From Kocuria palustris (GTDB taxonomy: Bacteria > Actinomycetota > Actinomycetes > Actinomycetales > Micrococcaceae), in contig NZ_JAFBCR010000001.1 in the NCBI RefSeq assembly GCF_016907795.1, positions 2,666,001 to 2,730,000 on the forward strand: DNA of 64,000 nt. The letters run 5' to 3'. A model generated the notes under the pieces. The model had not been told where the DNA came from and did no database searches. It saw nothing but the letters and a program-made list of their open reading frames with translations. A program made the translations under genes and the position numbers. Positions 1-8,148 of this stretch are shown here, piece by piece (position 1 is the first letter of the stretch; each line of letters begins with the position of its first letter).

Positions 1-1
1 C

Positions 2-787
2 GGCCCCTACGGCGAGGACGGCACCCTTCAGGGGATGCTCGAGCTCGCCGACATGCGCTACGTCGGCTGCGGGGTGACGTCCTCGGCCGTGGGCATGGAC
101 AAGCACTTCATGAAGGTCGCCTTCGAGTCGGCCGGGCTGGAGGTCGGGCCGTACATCGTGGCCAAGGACCGGCGCTGGCGCAGCGAGCCGGAGGCGGTCC
201 TGGACGAGATCGCTCAGCTGGCGGCGCCCGTCTTCGTGAAGCCCGCCCGAGCCGGATCGTCGTTCGGCATCACCCGGGTGGATGACCCGAGCGATCGTTC
301 GGCTGTCACCGCCGCGGTGGAGGAGGCCCGGTCCTTCGACCGCAAGGTGGTCGTGGAGGCCGGGATCTCCGGGCGCGAGATCGAGTGCGCCGTGCTGCAG
401 GGCCACGGGCAGGACGCTCCGCGCGTCTCGCTGCTCGGGGAGATCGTCGTGGTGGACGAGCATTCGTTCTACGACTTCGAGGCCAAGTACGTCGCGCAGG
501 ACTCCGCGCAGCTCAGCTGCCCGGCCGAGGTCCCGGAGGCGACCGCCGAGCGCATCCGCGCGGACGCCGCCCGGGCCTTCGAGGCCGTCGACGGCGAGGG
601 GCTCTCGCGCGCCGACTTCTTCCTGGCCGACGACGGCCGCGCCCTCATCAACGAGGTCAACACCATGCCGGGATTCACCTCGATCTCCATGTACCCGCGG
701 CTGTGGGAGGCCTCCGGCCTGCCCTACGACGCCCTGCTCGACGAGCTGCTGCGCCTGGCCCTCGAGCGGCCGGTCGGGCTGCGCTGA
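2..787 (+). CDS. ddl: D-alanine--D-alanine ligase, 5' end outside window
   Basis: ATP-grasp ligase that joins two D-alanines for the peptidoglycan stem peptide in the cytoplasm. The frame is open from base 2 and begins inside the conserved family motif GPYGEDGTLQG, so the true start lies upstream. The C-terminal ATP-grasp signature EVNTMPGFTSISMYP, which carries the Mg/ATP-binding Asn and the substrate loop, is complete. The motif VKPARAGSSFG is the usual ATP-binding lysine region. About 260 residues are visible of a usual 350-370. It converges on the DUF3515 gene with only 7 bp between the two stop codons. The identification is secure from motifs; only the N-terminal domain is missing. Confidence 0.95.
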   Translation, partial: GPYGEDGTLQGMLELADMRYVGCGVTSSAVGMDKHFMKVAFESAGLEVGPYIVAKDRRWRSEPEAVLDEIAQLAAPVFVKPARAGSSFGITRVDDPSDRSAVTAAVEEARSFDRKVVVEAGISGREIECAVLQGHGQDAPRVSLLGEIVVVDEHSFYDFEAKYVAQDSAQLSCPAEVPEATAERIRADAARAFEAVDGEGLSRADFFLADDGRALINEVNTMPGFTSISMYPRLWEASGLPYDALLDELLRLALERPVGLR

Positions 788-794
788 GCCCGGC

Positions 795-1289
795 TCAGGT
801 CTGCGGGACCTCGTCCACGGAGAGGCACTCGGAGTCCTGCGGCACGGTCGAGACCGCGCTGCCCAGATCGACCAGAGCGGTCGAGGACGGCACGACCGTG
901 GTGTCGAAGGTGATCTCGAAGGCGGGATCGCGCCCGTAGGTCGTGGCCTGCCACTGGTTGTCGGACTCGAGATCGCGGATCAGCCAGTCCACACCGTTCA
1001 CGCGCGTGCACAGATCGGTCGTGGGCTCCGGGGGAGTCACCCCGCAGCGCACGACGGCCGCCGAGGGATCCCCGTAGGCCGTGGTGCCCTGGCTCGAGGT
1101 CTGGCGCTGGTCCTGCCCGCTGATCTGCTCCGGCATGGCGAGCATGGCGGGCGCGCACTCCGGATTCGCGGCGTCCTCGGCAGCCTCGACCTGCGCGGTG
1201 CTCGAGCCGCAGCCCGTGAGCAGGACCAGGCCGGCGGCCGTCAGAGCCGCAGCGCGGAGGGGGAGCAGGGGATTCGGACCGGAGCGCAT
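795..1289 (-). CDS. DUF3515 family lipoprotein
   Basis: A 164-residue actinobacterial protein of unknown function. Residues 1-30 form a lipoprotein signal peptide: a basic start, a hydrophobic Leu/Ala stretch and the lipobox LLTGC, so the mature protein should be lipid-anchored on the outer face of the membrane. The rest has the spaced Cys/Trp pattern of DUF3515 (NPECAPAM, RCGV, DLCTRV, VDWLIRD). The start at 1289 is chosen because the signal peptide begins there and a TAGGAT -10 box ends 7 nt upstream. In actinobacteria this gene sits between ddl and thiL, as here. The family call is fairly sure; the role is unknown. Confidence 0.82.
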   Translation of the reverse strand: MRSGPNPLLPLRAAALTAAGLVLLTGCGSSTAQVEAAEDAANPECAPAMLAMPEQISGQDQRQTSSQGTTAYGDPSAAVVRCGVTPPEPTTDLCTRVNGVDWLIRDLESDNQWQATTYGRDPAFEITFDTTVVPSSTALVDLGSAVSTVPQDSECLSVDEVPQT

Positions 1290-1296
1290 GGCCCGG

Positions 1297-1302
1297 ATCC
1301 TA
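1297..1302 (-). promoter_or_regulatory. -10 box of DUF3515 gene, leaderless type
   Basis: TAGGAT on the minus strand, 7 nt before the ATG at 1289. That spacing puts the transcription start at or next to the start codon. Confidence 0.6.
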
Positions 1303-1408
1303 TCGCCCGGCTCCAGCGGGCCTCGAATCGCGCAGAACCGCCGCACGGGACCGCCGGCACGCACGCCCTCAGGGCGCAGCGAGCGGCTGTGCTGTCCGCC
1401 CAGGTGGC

Positions 1409-1414
1409 TAGCGT
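1409..1414 (+). promoter_or_regulatory. -10 box of thiL, leaderless type
   Basis: TAGCGT lies 8 nt before the ATG at 1423. It is divergent from the DUF3515 -10 box about 110 bp away, so the interval is a two-way promoter region. Confidence 0.55.
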
Positions 1415-1422
1415 GAGCCCCG

Positions 1423-2709
1423 ATGAACCGAGAGGCGGCGCAGATGACCAGGCAGGACAGCACGGGCGGCTCGACGCTGCGAGGCCAGGGGCCTGGGACT
1501 GCTCGCGCAGCGGCCGTGGACGGCTCGTCGGAGGCTTCCGCCGAGCCGTCCACGGCTGCGGAGGCTCTCGCCGGCCGCAGCGTGGGGGAGACCTCCGAAT
1601 CGGAGCTGCTCTCCGCCTTCCTGCCGCTGCTGCAGGGCGAGGACTCGCCGTACCTGCAGCTGGGCCCTGGTGATGACTGCGCGGTGATCGCCGCCCCGGA
1701 CGGGCGCTTCGTGATCACCACGGACACCCAGGTCGAGGGCCAGGACTTCCTCTCGGTGTGGCCCAGCGGCGCACGGACCGGCGGTGCGGACACCGGTGCC
1801 AAGGCAGCCGCGCAGAACCTGGCGGATGCCGCGGCCATGGGGGCGGCGCCGTCATCCATGGTCGTGTCCCTGACCCTCCCGGCGCAGACTCCGTGCCAGT
1901 GGGTCCTGGACTTCGCCCGCGGGCTGCGCGGCGGGATCCAGGCCTGCGGGGCACCGCAGCTGTCGGTGGCTGGAGGTGATCTGGGCGGGGGCGAGCAGAT
2001 CTCCGTGACCGTGACGGTGACCGGGGATCTGCAGGGCCGCGAGCCCGTGCGCCGCTCGGGAGCCGCGCCGGGGCAGCGTCTTGTGCTGGCCGGGACAGTC
2101 GGGCGCGCGGCGGCCGGCTTGGCGCTGCTGCTCTCGAGCGACTACCGCCCCGGGGAGGATGCCGTCCTGGATGAGATCGCCGGCTGGCAGCTGCGGCCCG
2201 TGAGCCCCGTCCCGGCAGGCGCGCGGCTGGCGCAGGCAGGGGCCACCGCCATGATCGACGTCTCCGACGGCCTCGTGCGCGACGGCGGACGGATCGCCTC
2301 GGCCTCCGGTGTGCACCTGGAGCTGGATCCCCAGTCCCTGCAGGAGCTTGTCGAGCCCCTGCGGCCGGCGGCCGAGCTGCTGGGTGCAGACCCCCTGGAG
2401 TGGGTGCTCGCAGGCGGGGAGGACCACGGTCTGCTCGCCTGTCTCCCGGCGGATGCCCAGGTGCCCGAGGGAGTCCGTGCGATAGGCTCTGTGCGCCTTC
2501 CGGGAGCTCCCTCCGGCGGACCAGCAGCCGGTCCTCCCGGACGCGCGCAGCCCCAGGAGCCCGTCGGCGGCTGGGGCGTGAGCGTGGCGGGCGATGACGC
2601 GAACCAGCTGATCGGCGGGAGCCGCAGCGGAGGATGGGACCACTTTGAACGAGCGCAGCACAGCGAGCACGGAGGCCGTTCGGCGGTGGTTCGACCTCGC
2701 CGTCCGTGA
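1423..2709 (+). CDS. thiL: Thiamine-monophosphate kinase
   Basis: Phosphorylates thiamine monophosphate to the cofactor thiamine diphosphate with ATP. The AIR-synthase-like fold is visible from GPGDDCAVI (ATP/Mg loop) through DTQVEGQDF, DVSDGL and GGEDHGLL. The N-terminus carries about 50 low-complexity Ala/Ser/Glu residues before the conserved part begins at GETSESELL. ThiL proteins normally stop just after GGWDHF. Here the frame has no stop there and runs 22 codons further (Arg/His-rich) to 2709, overlapping the next gene by 65 bp. Start: ATG 1423, just behind a TAGCGT -10 box. The product is certain; whether the C-terminal tail is functional is unclear. Confidence 0.93.
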   Translation: MNREAAQMTRQDSTGGSTLRGQGPGTARAAAVDGSSEASAEPSTAAEALAGRSVGETSESELLSAFLPLLQGEDSPYLQLGPGDDCAVIAAPDGRFVITTDTQVEGQDFLSVWPSGARTGGADTGAKAAAQNLADAAAMGAAPSSMVVSLTLPAQTPCQWVLDFARGLRGGIQACGAPQLSVAGGDLGGGEQISVTVTVTGDLQGREPVRRSGAAPGQRLVLAGTVGRAAAGLALLLSSDYRPGEDAVLDEIAGWQLRPVSPVPAGARLAQAGATAMIDVSDGLVRDGGRIASASGVHLELDPQSLQELVEPLRPAAELLGADPLEWVLAGGEDHGLLACLPADAQVPEGVRAIGSVRLPGAPSGGPAAGPPGRAQPQEPVGGWGVSVAGDDANQLIGGSRSGGWDHFERAQHSEHGGRSAVVRPRRP

Positions 2710-3712
2710 GCTGCGCGCCAGCGCCGACATCCTGGACGCGATCAACGTCTTCCCGGTGGCCGACTCGGACACCGGCGCCAACCTCGTGACCACCGTCGGC
2801 ACCGCCGCTCAGGCCGTTCAGGTGCTCGAGACCCCGGATGTCGGCGAGCTCATCTCGCTCGCCGGCCAGGCCGCGCTGGATGACGCCCGCGGCAACTCCG
2901 GTTCCCTGTTCGCCGTGTGGCTGTGCGCCGTGGGCGCCTCGCTCGAGGGCCGCGGCCTCACCGCAGACGCCTTCGCCCAGGCCCTGTCCTCGGGCGAGGT
3001 GCGCTCCTGGTCCGCCCTGACCGATCCCGTGCCGGGCACCATGCTCTCGGTGATCCGGGACATCGCCGCGGTGCAGGTCCCGGAGGCCGAGGAGCCCGGC
3101 TCCAAGCGCACGCTGCTGCACCACATGGAGCGCGTGGTCGCCGCGGCCCGGGAGGCCGTGCTCGGCTCCACCGAGGAGCTCGGGGCCCTGCAGGGCTCGG
3201 GGCGCGTGGACGCCGGCGCCCTGGGGATGCTCATCATCCTGGACGCCCTGCGCCGCACCGCCGCCGGCGAGGGATCCGGGCGGCCCGTGCTGTGGGCCGG
3301 CGCCCCGGAGGACAGCGCCGAGCCGACCGGTCAGGAGACCGGGGTGCAGGTCCAGCAGCTTCTCGATCGCATGCGGGAGGCCGCGGCGGCCTGCGCAGCG
3401 GAGGGGACGGACCTGCTGTCCGGCCCGGCCGAGACCGGTGTGGAGGTCGTGGCCACGGTCGAGCTCACCGCCCTGGAGGCCGCCTCCGTGCGCTTCGAGC
3501 TCACCGAGATCGGCCGCTCCGTGATCACCTCGCCGATCTCCCAGATCGAGGGAGAGCTGTGGCGCTGGCGGGTCCACGTCCACGTGGATGATCGGCAGGC
3601 CGCCCTGGATGTCCTGTGCGCCCACGGCACGCCGCGCAATGTGGCCGTCACCGGGCTGGACCCGGAGGGCTCGGGGCGTCAGAGCCGCGTCAACCCCTCG
3701 GATCTGGACTGA
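2645..3712 (+). CDS. DAK2-domain protein, short FakA-like
   Basis: A 355-residue protein with an N-terminal DhaL/DAK2 kinase domain (about residues 10-200). The nucleotide/metal loop reads NVFPVADSDTGAN, where the family usually has PDGDTGTN, and the second motif DARGNSG is intact. The following 150 residues resemble the middle of fatty-acid kinase FakA, but the usual long C-terminal FakB-binding part is absent (FakA is about 550 residues). The TTG start at 2645 lies inside the thiL frame, preceded by GGAGGATGGG. It ends in a TGATG overlap with recG, so thiL-dak-recG are probably translationally coupled. It may phosphorylate fatty acids or a dihydroxyacetone-like substrate; no fakB is nearby. 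The domain call is firm, the substrate unknown. Confidence 0.8.
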   Translation: MNERSTASTEAVRRWFDLAVRELRASADILDAINVFPVADSDTGANLVTTVGTAAQAVQVLETPDVGELISLAGQAALDDARGNSGSLFAVWLCAVGASLEGRGLTADAFAQALSSGEVRSWSALTDPVPGTMLSVIRDIAAVQVPEAEEPGSKRTLLHHMERVVAAAREAVLGSTEELGALQGSGRVDAGALGMLIILDALRRTAAGEGSGRPVLWAGAPEDSAEPTGQETGVQVQQLLDRMREAAAACAAEGTDLLSGPAETGVEVVATVELTALEAASVRFELTEIGRSVITSPISQIEGELWRWRVHVHVDDRQAALDVLCAHGTPRNVAVTGLDPEGSGRQSRVNPSDLD

Positions 3713-6012
3713 TGAGCCCCCGGAAGGGGAGCCGGGGCTCGGCATCCGGACCGGAGGCCCCAGCGTCGTCCGTGGACCGCGGGGATCTGGACCGCTCGCT
3801 GGCCGAGGTCCTCGGGGCCAGCTCGGCGAAGGCCTTCGAGAAGCACCTGGGCATCGTCTCGATCGGGCAGCTGCTCGAGCACTTCCCGCGCCGGCTGGTG
3901 CCCCGCGGGGAGCTGACGTCCTTCAGCGAGCTGCGCCTGGATGAGCACGCCACGCTCGTGGCCGAGGTGCTGCGCGTGTCCACCCGGCGGATGCGCTCGC
4001 GCAGCGGCTCGATCACCGAGGTCGTGATCACCGATCGCTCCTCGGACTCCGGGCCGGATCTGCTCGCGGAGTCCACCGGGGCCACCATGACGCTGAGCTT
4101 CTTCAACGCCTGGACCGCCTCGCGCGACCTCACCAGCGGGACCCACGCGCTGTTCTCGGGCAAGGTCTCGCAGTATCGCGGCGAGCTGACGATGGCCAAC
4201 CCGCACTATGCGCCGCTGGATCCCGACGACGACGTCGATGCCGCCGACGCGTTGGACAGCGCTGGTCGCCCCGTGCCGGTGTACCCGGCCGTCGCCAAGC
4301 TCACAAGCGATCGGATCGCTCAGGCCGTGCAGCTGTGCCTGGCCGCCGTGGACTGGTCCACCGTCCCGGATCCGCTGCCGCTCGAGGTCGCCCGGGAGCA
4401 CCGATACTCGGATCTGGCCAGCGCCTATCAGGCCATGCACCGTCCGGCGGATGAGCAGGAGTGGCACCGCGCCAAGGCCCGCTTCCGCCACACCGAGGCG
4501 CTCGTGCTCCAGGCTGCGCTGCTGCGTCGGCGCCAGGCGGTCGCCCAGCGCCGCGCTCCGGAGCTCACCGGCGCGGAGGGCGTGCTGCAGGAGGGCTTCG
4601 CACGACGGCTGGGCTTCGAGCTGACCGCCTCGCAGCAGGAGGTCGGGCAGCAGATCGCCGCGGATCTGGGGCAGGTCCACCCCATGAACCGGCTGCTGCA
4701 GGGCGATGTGGGCTCCGGCAAGACCGTCGTGGCGCTGCGGGCCATGCTGCAGGCTGTGGACTCCGGGGCGCAGGCCGCACTGCTCGCGCCCACCGAGGTC
4801 CTGGCCGCCCAGCACCACGCCTCGATCGTGCGCGCACTGGGGCCGCTGGGTGCGGCCGGGACGCTGGAGGGCGATCCGCAGGGAACCCGTGTGGTGCTGC
4901 TGACCGGCTCCATGCCCGCCGCCGCGCGCAAGCAGGCGCTGCTCGAGATCGTCACCGGCGAGGCCGGGATCGTGATCGGCACCCACGCGCTGCTCTCGGA
5001 GACGGTGCAGTTCCTGCGCCTGGGCCTGGTGGTGGTCGATGAGCAGCATCGTTTCGGCGTGCAGCAGCGCGACCGCCTGCGCGAGACCGGCGCCGACGAG
5101 GTCCCGCACCTTCTCGTCATGACGGCCACGCCCATCCCGCGCACCGTGGCCATGACGGTCTTCGGCGACCTCGACGTCTCGGTGCTCGAAGGGCTGCCCG
5201 CGGGACGCCAGCCGATCGACACGCACGTGGTCGGGCTGCTCGAGCACCCGGCCTGGGAGCGGCGGATCATGGCCCGGGCCGCAGAGGAGATCGCCGCAGG
5301 ACGGCAGGTCTACATGGTCGCGCCCAAGATCGGGGCGGACGACGAGGTCCCGCCGTTCTCCCTGGCCGGCTCGGCCGCCGATGAGAAGGCCGCCGAGGCC
5401 ATGGTCTCGACCACCTGGCTCGAGCTGCTCGTGCAGCGGGCGCCCGAGCTGGAGCAGGCGAGGGTCGCGGTGCTGCACGGGCGCCTGGACGCCGCGCAGA
5501 AGACCGAGACCATGGAGGCCTTCGCCGCCGGGGAGATCGATCTGCTGATCTGCACCACCGTGGTCGAGGTCGGCGTCGACGTCCCCAATGCCACGCTCAT
5601 GGTGATCGTGGACGCCGATCGCTTCGGCATCTCCCAGCTGCACCAGCTGCGCGGGCGGATCGGTCGCGGGGCGCACCGCTCCACCTGCCTGCTGGTCACC
5701 CGCCGCGATCCCGAGCATCCCTCGCGGGAGCGGATCGCGGCCGTGGCGGCCACGACCGACGGCTTCGAGCTCGCCCAGGCCGATCTGGCTCAGCGCCGCG
5801 AGGGCGACATCCTGGGCGATGCCCAGTCCGGCGGGCGCTCCACCCTGCGGCTGCTGCGCGCCGTCGATGACGCCGGCGTCATCGAGCGCGCCCGCCGCGA
5901 GGCCCAGGCCGTGCTGACGGCCGATCCCGGGCTCGAGCAGCACCCGCAGCTGCTCGCGGCCATCCGCGCCGCGCTCGACGAGGACACCGAGAAGTACCTG
6001 GAGAGGGGCTGA
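3712..6012 (+). CDS. recG: ATP-dependent DNA helicase RecG
   Basis: Superfamily 2 branch-migration helicase that remodels stalled forks and Holliday junctions. About 766 residues: N-terminal wedge/OB domain (VRGELTSF, FFNAW), then Walker A GDVGSGKT near residue 335, the DEQHRFG box (motif II), motif III TATPIPRT, and the C-terminal helicase half with the QLHQLRGRIGRG motif and LRLLRAV tail. ATG 3712 overlaps the stop of the DAK2 gene. About 35 polar residues precede the conserved start. Followed 7 bp later by rsmD, so it is probably part of one operon from thiL to rsmD. Length and motif order match the family. Confidence 0.96.
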   Translation: MSPRKGSRGSASGPEAPASSVDRGDLDRSLAEVLGASSAKAFEKHLGIVSIGQLLEHFPRRLVPRGELTSFSELRLDEHATLVAEVLRVSTRRMRSRSGSITEVVITDRSSDSGPDLLAESTGATMTLSFFNAWTASRDLTSGTHALFSGKVSQYRGELTMANPHYAPLDPDDDVDAADALDSAGRPVPVYPAVAKLTSDRIAQAVQLCLAAVDWSTVPDPLPLEVAREHRYSDLASAYQAMHRPADEQEWHRAKARFRHTEALVLQAALLRRRQAVAQRRAPELTGAEGVLQEGFARRLGFELTASQQEVGQQIAADLGQVHPMNRLLQGDVGSGKTVVALRAMLQAVDSGAQAALLAPTEVLAAQHHASIVRALGPLGAAGTLEGDPQGTRVVLLTGSMPAAARKQALLEIVTGEAGIVIGTHALLSETVQFLRLGLVVVDEQHRFGVQQRDRLRETGADEVPHLLVMTATPIPRTVAMTVFGDLDVSVLEGLPAGRQPIDTHVVGLLEHPAWERRIMARAAEEIAAGRQVYMVAPKIGADDEVPPFSLAGSAADEKAAEAMVSTTWLELLVQRAPELEQARVAVLHGRLDAAQKTETMEAFAAGEIDLLICTTVVEVGVDVPNATLMVIVDADRFGISQLHQLRGRIGRGAHRSTCLLVTRRDPEHPSRERIAAVAATTDGFELAQADLAQRREGDILGDAQSGGRSTLRLLRAVDDAGVIERARREAQAVLTADPGLEQHPQLLAAIRAALDEDTEKYLERG

Positions 6013-6019
6013 TCCGCTC

Positions 6020-6589
6020 GTGACCCGCATCATCGCCGGAGCGGCCGGCGGCACCCGACTGGCCTCCGTGCCCGGCACCGGTACCCGGCCCACGACCGAT
6101 CGTGTCAAGGAGTCGCTGTTCTCCCGCCTGGACGCCTGGGGCATGCTCGACGACGCCCGCGTCCTGGACCTCTTCGCCGGCTCCGGGGCCCTGGGCTGCG
6201 AGTGCGCCAGCCGCGGCGCGCGCGAGGTCGTGCTCGTGGAGAAGCATCCGCGGGCCGTCTCGGTGTGCAGGGTCAATGCCGAGACGGTCAATCGTGCCCT
6301 CGGCTCGCAGCGGGTGCGCTGCGAGCGCGGCTCCGTGCACGGATACGCCTCGGCCCACGAGGGTCCCTGGGATCTCGTGCTCGCAGATCCGCCCTACCCG
6401 CTGGGGGAGGCCGAGCTGAGCGAGGTGCTGTCCCTGCTGAGCGGCAAGCTCGGCCCCGGCGGCGTCGTGGTGATCGAGCGATCCTCGCGCAGCCCGGAGC
6501 CCGCCTGGCCCCAGGGCCTGCGTCGGCTCGAGAGCAGCAGGCACGGCGAGACCATGCTCTGGTTCGCCGAGGCCGACGACCCCTCCTGA
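6020..6589 (+). CDS. rsmD: 16S rRNA (guanine-966-N2)-methyltransferase
   Basis: Methylates G966 of 16S rRNA using S-adenosylmethionine. The 189-residue sequence has the N-terminal RIIAGAAGGTRL motif, SAM loop DLFAGSGALGCE and catalytic LADPPYPL (family consensus D/N-PPY). GTG start at 6020, 7 bp after recG. In many actinobacteria rsmD is followed by coaD; here ugd and an aminotransferase lie between the two, suggesting a local insertion or rearrangement. Confidence 0.95.
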   Translation: MTRIIAGAAGGTRLASVPGTGTRPTTDRVKESLFSRLDAWGMLDDARVLDLFAGSGALGCECASRGAREVVLVEKHPRAVSVCRVNAETVNRALGSQRVRCERGSVHGYASAHEGPWDLVLADPPYPLGEAELSEVLSLLSGKLGPGGVVVIERSSRSPEPAWPQGLRRLESSRHGETMLWFAEADDPS

Positions 6590-6701
6590 CTCGCTCGTCG
6601 CCCGAGCGGATCCGGGGTGCGGGCGGGGACGTCGACGCCGGCATCATCTGAAGTTCACCTGGCACGCCGCGGCCCCCCGCTCCGGGGAGGAAGCGGATAG
6701 C

Positions 6702-6707
6702 TAGTCT
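6702..6707 (+). promoter_or_regulatory. Probable -10 box upstream of ugd
   Basis: TAGTCT, 6 nt before an ATG at 6714 that is out of frame with ugd. For ugd itself this gives a leader of about 80 nt with a GAGGAG ribosome site before ATG 6793. Confidence 0.45.
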
Positions 6708-6792
6708 GCTGGTATGGGTTGCCGTCCGTGCGGCCCGCACTGCGGAACGGCGTGCGTTGGGCACGCACACGAGACCGAGGAGCACGCACCGG

Positions 6793-8145
6793 ATGCGCAT
6801 CACTGTTCTGGGGACCGGATACCTGGGCGCCACGCACGCGGCGTCGCTGGCGGAGATGGGCTACGAGGTGCTGGGGGTGGACATCGACCCGGCCAAGCTC
6901 GAGTCGCTGTCGGCCGGCGTCCTGCCCTTCCACGAGCCGGAGCTGCCGCAGCTGCTGCGCAAGCACGTCGAGTCCGGGCGCCTGCGCTTCACCTCCGACT
7001 ACGAGGAGGCCGGGGCCTTCGGGGACGTGCACTTCATCGGGGTGGGCACCCCGCAGCGCCCCGGAGCATTCGCCGCGGACATGAGCTTCGTGGATTCCGC
7101 CGTGGAGCAGATCTCCCGGCACCTGACCCGCGATGCCGTGATCGCAGGCAAGTCCACCGTCCCGGTGGGCACCGCCCGGAGGCTGCGCGAGCTGGCGCGC
7201 GAGAACGCTCCGGAGGGGATCGAGGTGGACCTGGTGTGGAACCCCGAGTTCCTGCGCGAGGGCCACTCGGTCGAGGACACGCTGCACCCCGATCGCATGG
7301 TCATCGGCCTGCCCGGCCACGGCAGCGCGGATCCGCAGGAGCGCGAGCAGGCCCAGCGCCTGGAGTCGCTCATGCGCGAGGTCTACGCCCCGCAGCTGGC
7401 GGAGGGCATCCCGCTGATCGTCACCGACTACGAGACCTCGGAGCTCGTGAAGGTCGCGGCGAACTCGTTCCTGGCCACCAAGATCAGCTTCATCAACTCG
7501 CTGTCCGAGCTCACCGAGGCCGTGGGCGGAGACATCCGCACGCTGGCCGATGCGATCGGGATGGACGAGCGGATCGGGCGCAAGTTCCTCAACGCCGGTG
7601 TGGGCTTCGGCGGCGGATGCCTCCCCAAGGACATCCGCGCCCTGCGCGCCCGGGCCTCCGAGCTCGGGCTGGATCAGTCCGTGCGCTTCCTGGCCGAGGT
7701 CGACGACATCAACACCCGACGCCGCGAGCACACGGTCGGGGTCATCACCGACATGCTCGACGGCTCCGTCATGGGCCGGGAGATCGCCGTGCTCGGCGCC
7801 GCCTTCAAGCCCGAGTCCGACGACGTCCGCGACTCGCCGGCCCTGGACATCGCCGCGCGCCTGCACTCGATCGGCGCCGACGTCCACGTCTACGACCCCA
7901 AGGCCAATGAGAACGCCGCCAAGCGCTACCCGCGTGTGGACTACGCGAGCTCGCTGATCCAGGCGGTGGCCCGTGCCGAGGTGGTCGTGCTGCTCACCGA
8001 GTGGGATGAGTTCCGGCGGATGACGCCGCAGGACCTGGCTCCGCTGGTGCGGCGCCGCCAGATCCTCGACGGGCGCAACGTGCTCGATCCGCAGCAGTGG
8101 ATCGATGCGGACTGGACCTACCGCGCGCTGGGGCGCAAGGGCTGA
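6793..8145 (+). CDS. ugd: UDP-glucose 6-dehydrogenase
   Basis: NAD-dependent oxidation of UDP-glucose to UDP-glucuronate, a precursor for uronic-acid-containing wall polymers and capsules. 450 residues: N-terminal Rossmann motif GTGYLGATHA, the KSTVPVGT loop, WNPEFLREG, and catalytic cysteine in GVGFGGGCLPKD (near residue 277). The C-terminal UDP-binding domain has the conserved GAAFKPESDDVRDSPA. Start ATG 6793 is placed right before the Rossmann strand and behind GAGGAG. It stands alone, converging on the aminotransferase with 3 bp between the stops. UDP-ManNAc or GDP-mannose dehydrogenase are alternatives, but the motif set favours UDP-glucose. Confidence 0.88.
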   Translation: MRITVLGTGYLGATHAASLAEMGYEVLGVDIDPAKLESLSAGVLPFHEPELPQLLRKHVESGRLRFTSDYEEAGAFGDVHFIGVGTPQRPGAFAADMSFVDSAVEQISRHLTRDAVIAGKSTVPVGTARRLRELARENAPEGIEVDLVWNPEFLREGHSVEDTLHPDRMVIGLPGHGSADPQEREQAQRLESLMREVYAPQLAEGIPLIVTDYETSELVKVAANSFLATKISFINSLSELTEAVGGDIRTLADAIGMDERIGRKFLNAGVGFGGGCLPKDIRALRARASELGLDQSVRFLAEVDDINTRRREHTVGVITDMLDGSVMGREIAVLGAAFKPESDDVRDSPALDIAARLHSIGADVHVYDPKANENAAKRYPRVDYASSLIQAVARAEVVVLLTEWDEFRRMTPQDLAPLVRRRQILDGRNVLDPQQWIDADWTYRALGRKG

Positions 8146-8148
8146 GCC

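Noticed and set aside
785-797. Palindrome formed by the two facing stop codons of ddl and the DUF3515 gene, also seen at 8141-8153
   Set aside because: Facing TGA stops are palindromic by nature; arms of 6-7 bp are too short to call terminators.
282-1673. 463-codon frame covering ddl, the DUF3515 gene and the start of thiL
   Set aside because: Crosses three well-supported genes in other frames and contains only Arg/Pro/Ser low complexity.
1715-3745. 676-codon open frame on the minus strand
   Set aside because: Antisense of thiL and the DAK2 gene; composition artefact.
3679-6291. 870-codon open frame on the minus strand
   Set aside because: Antisense shadow of recG; Gly/His/Gln-rich with no motifs.
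6714-7910. 398-codon frame starting behind the TAGTCT box
   Set aside because: As a protein it is a frame shadow of ugd; kept only as a question about the upstream ATG.
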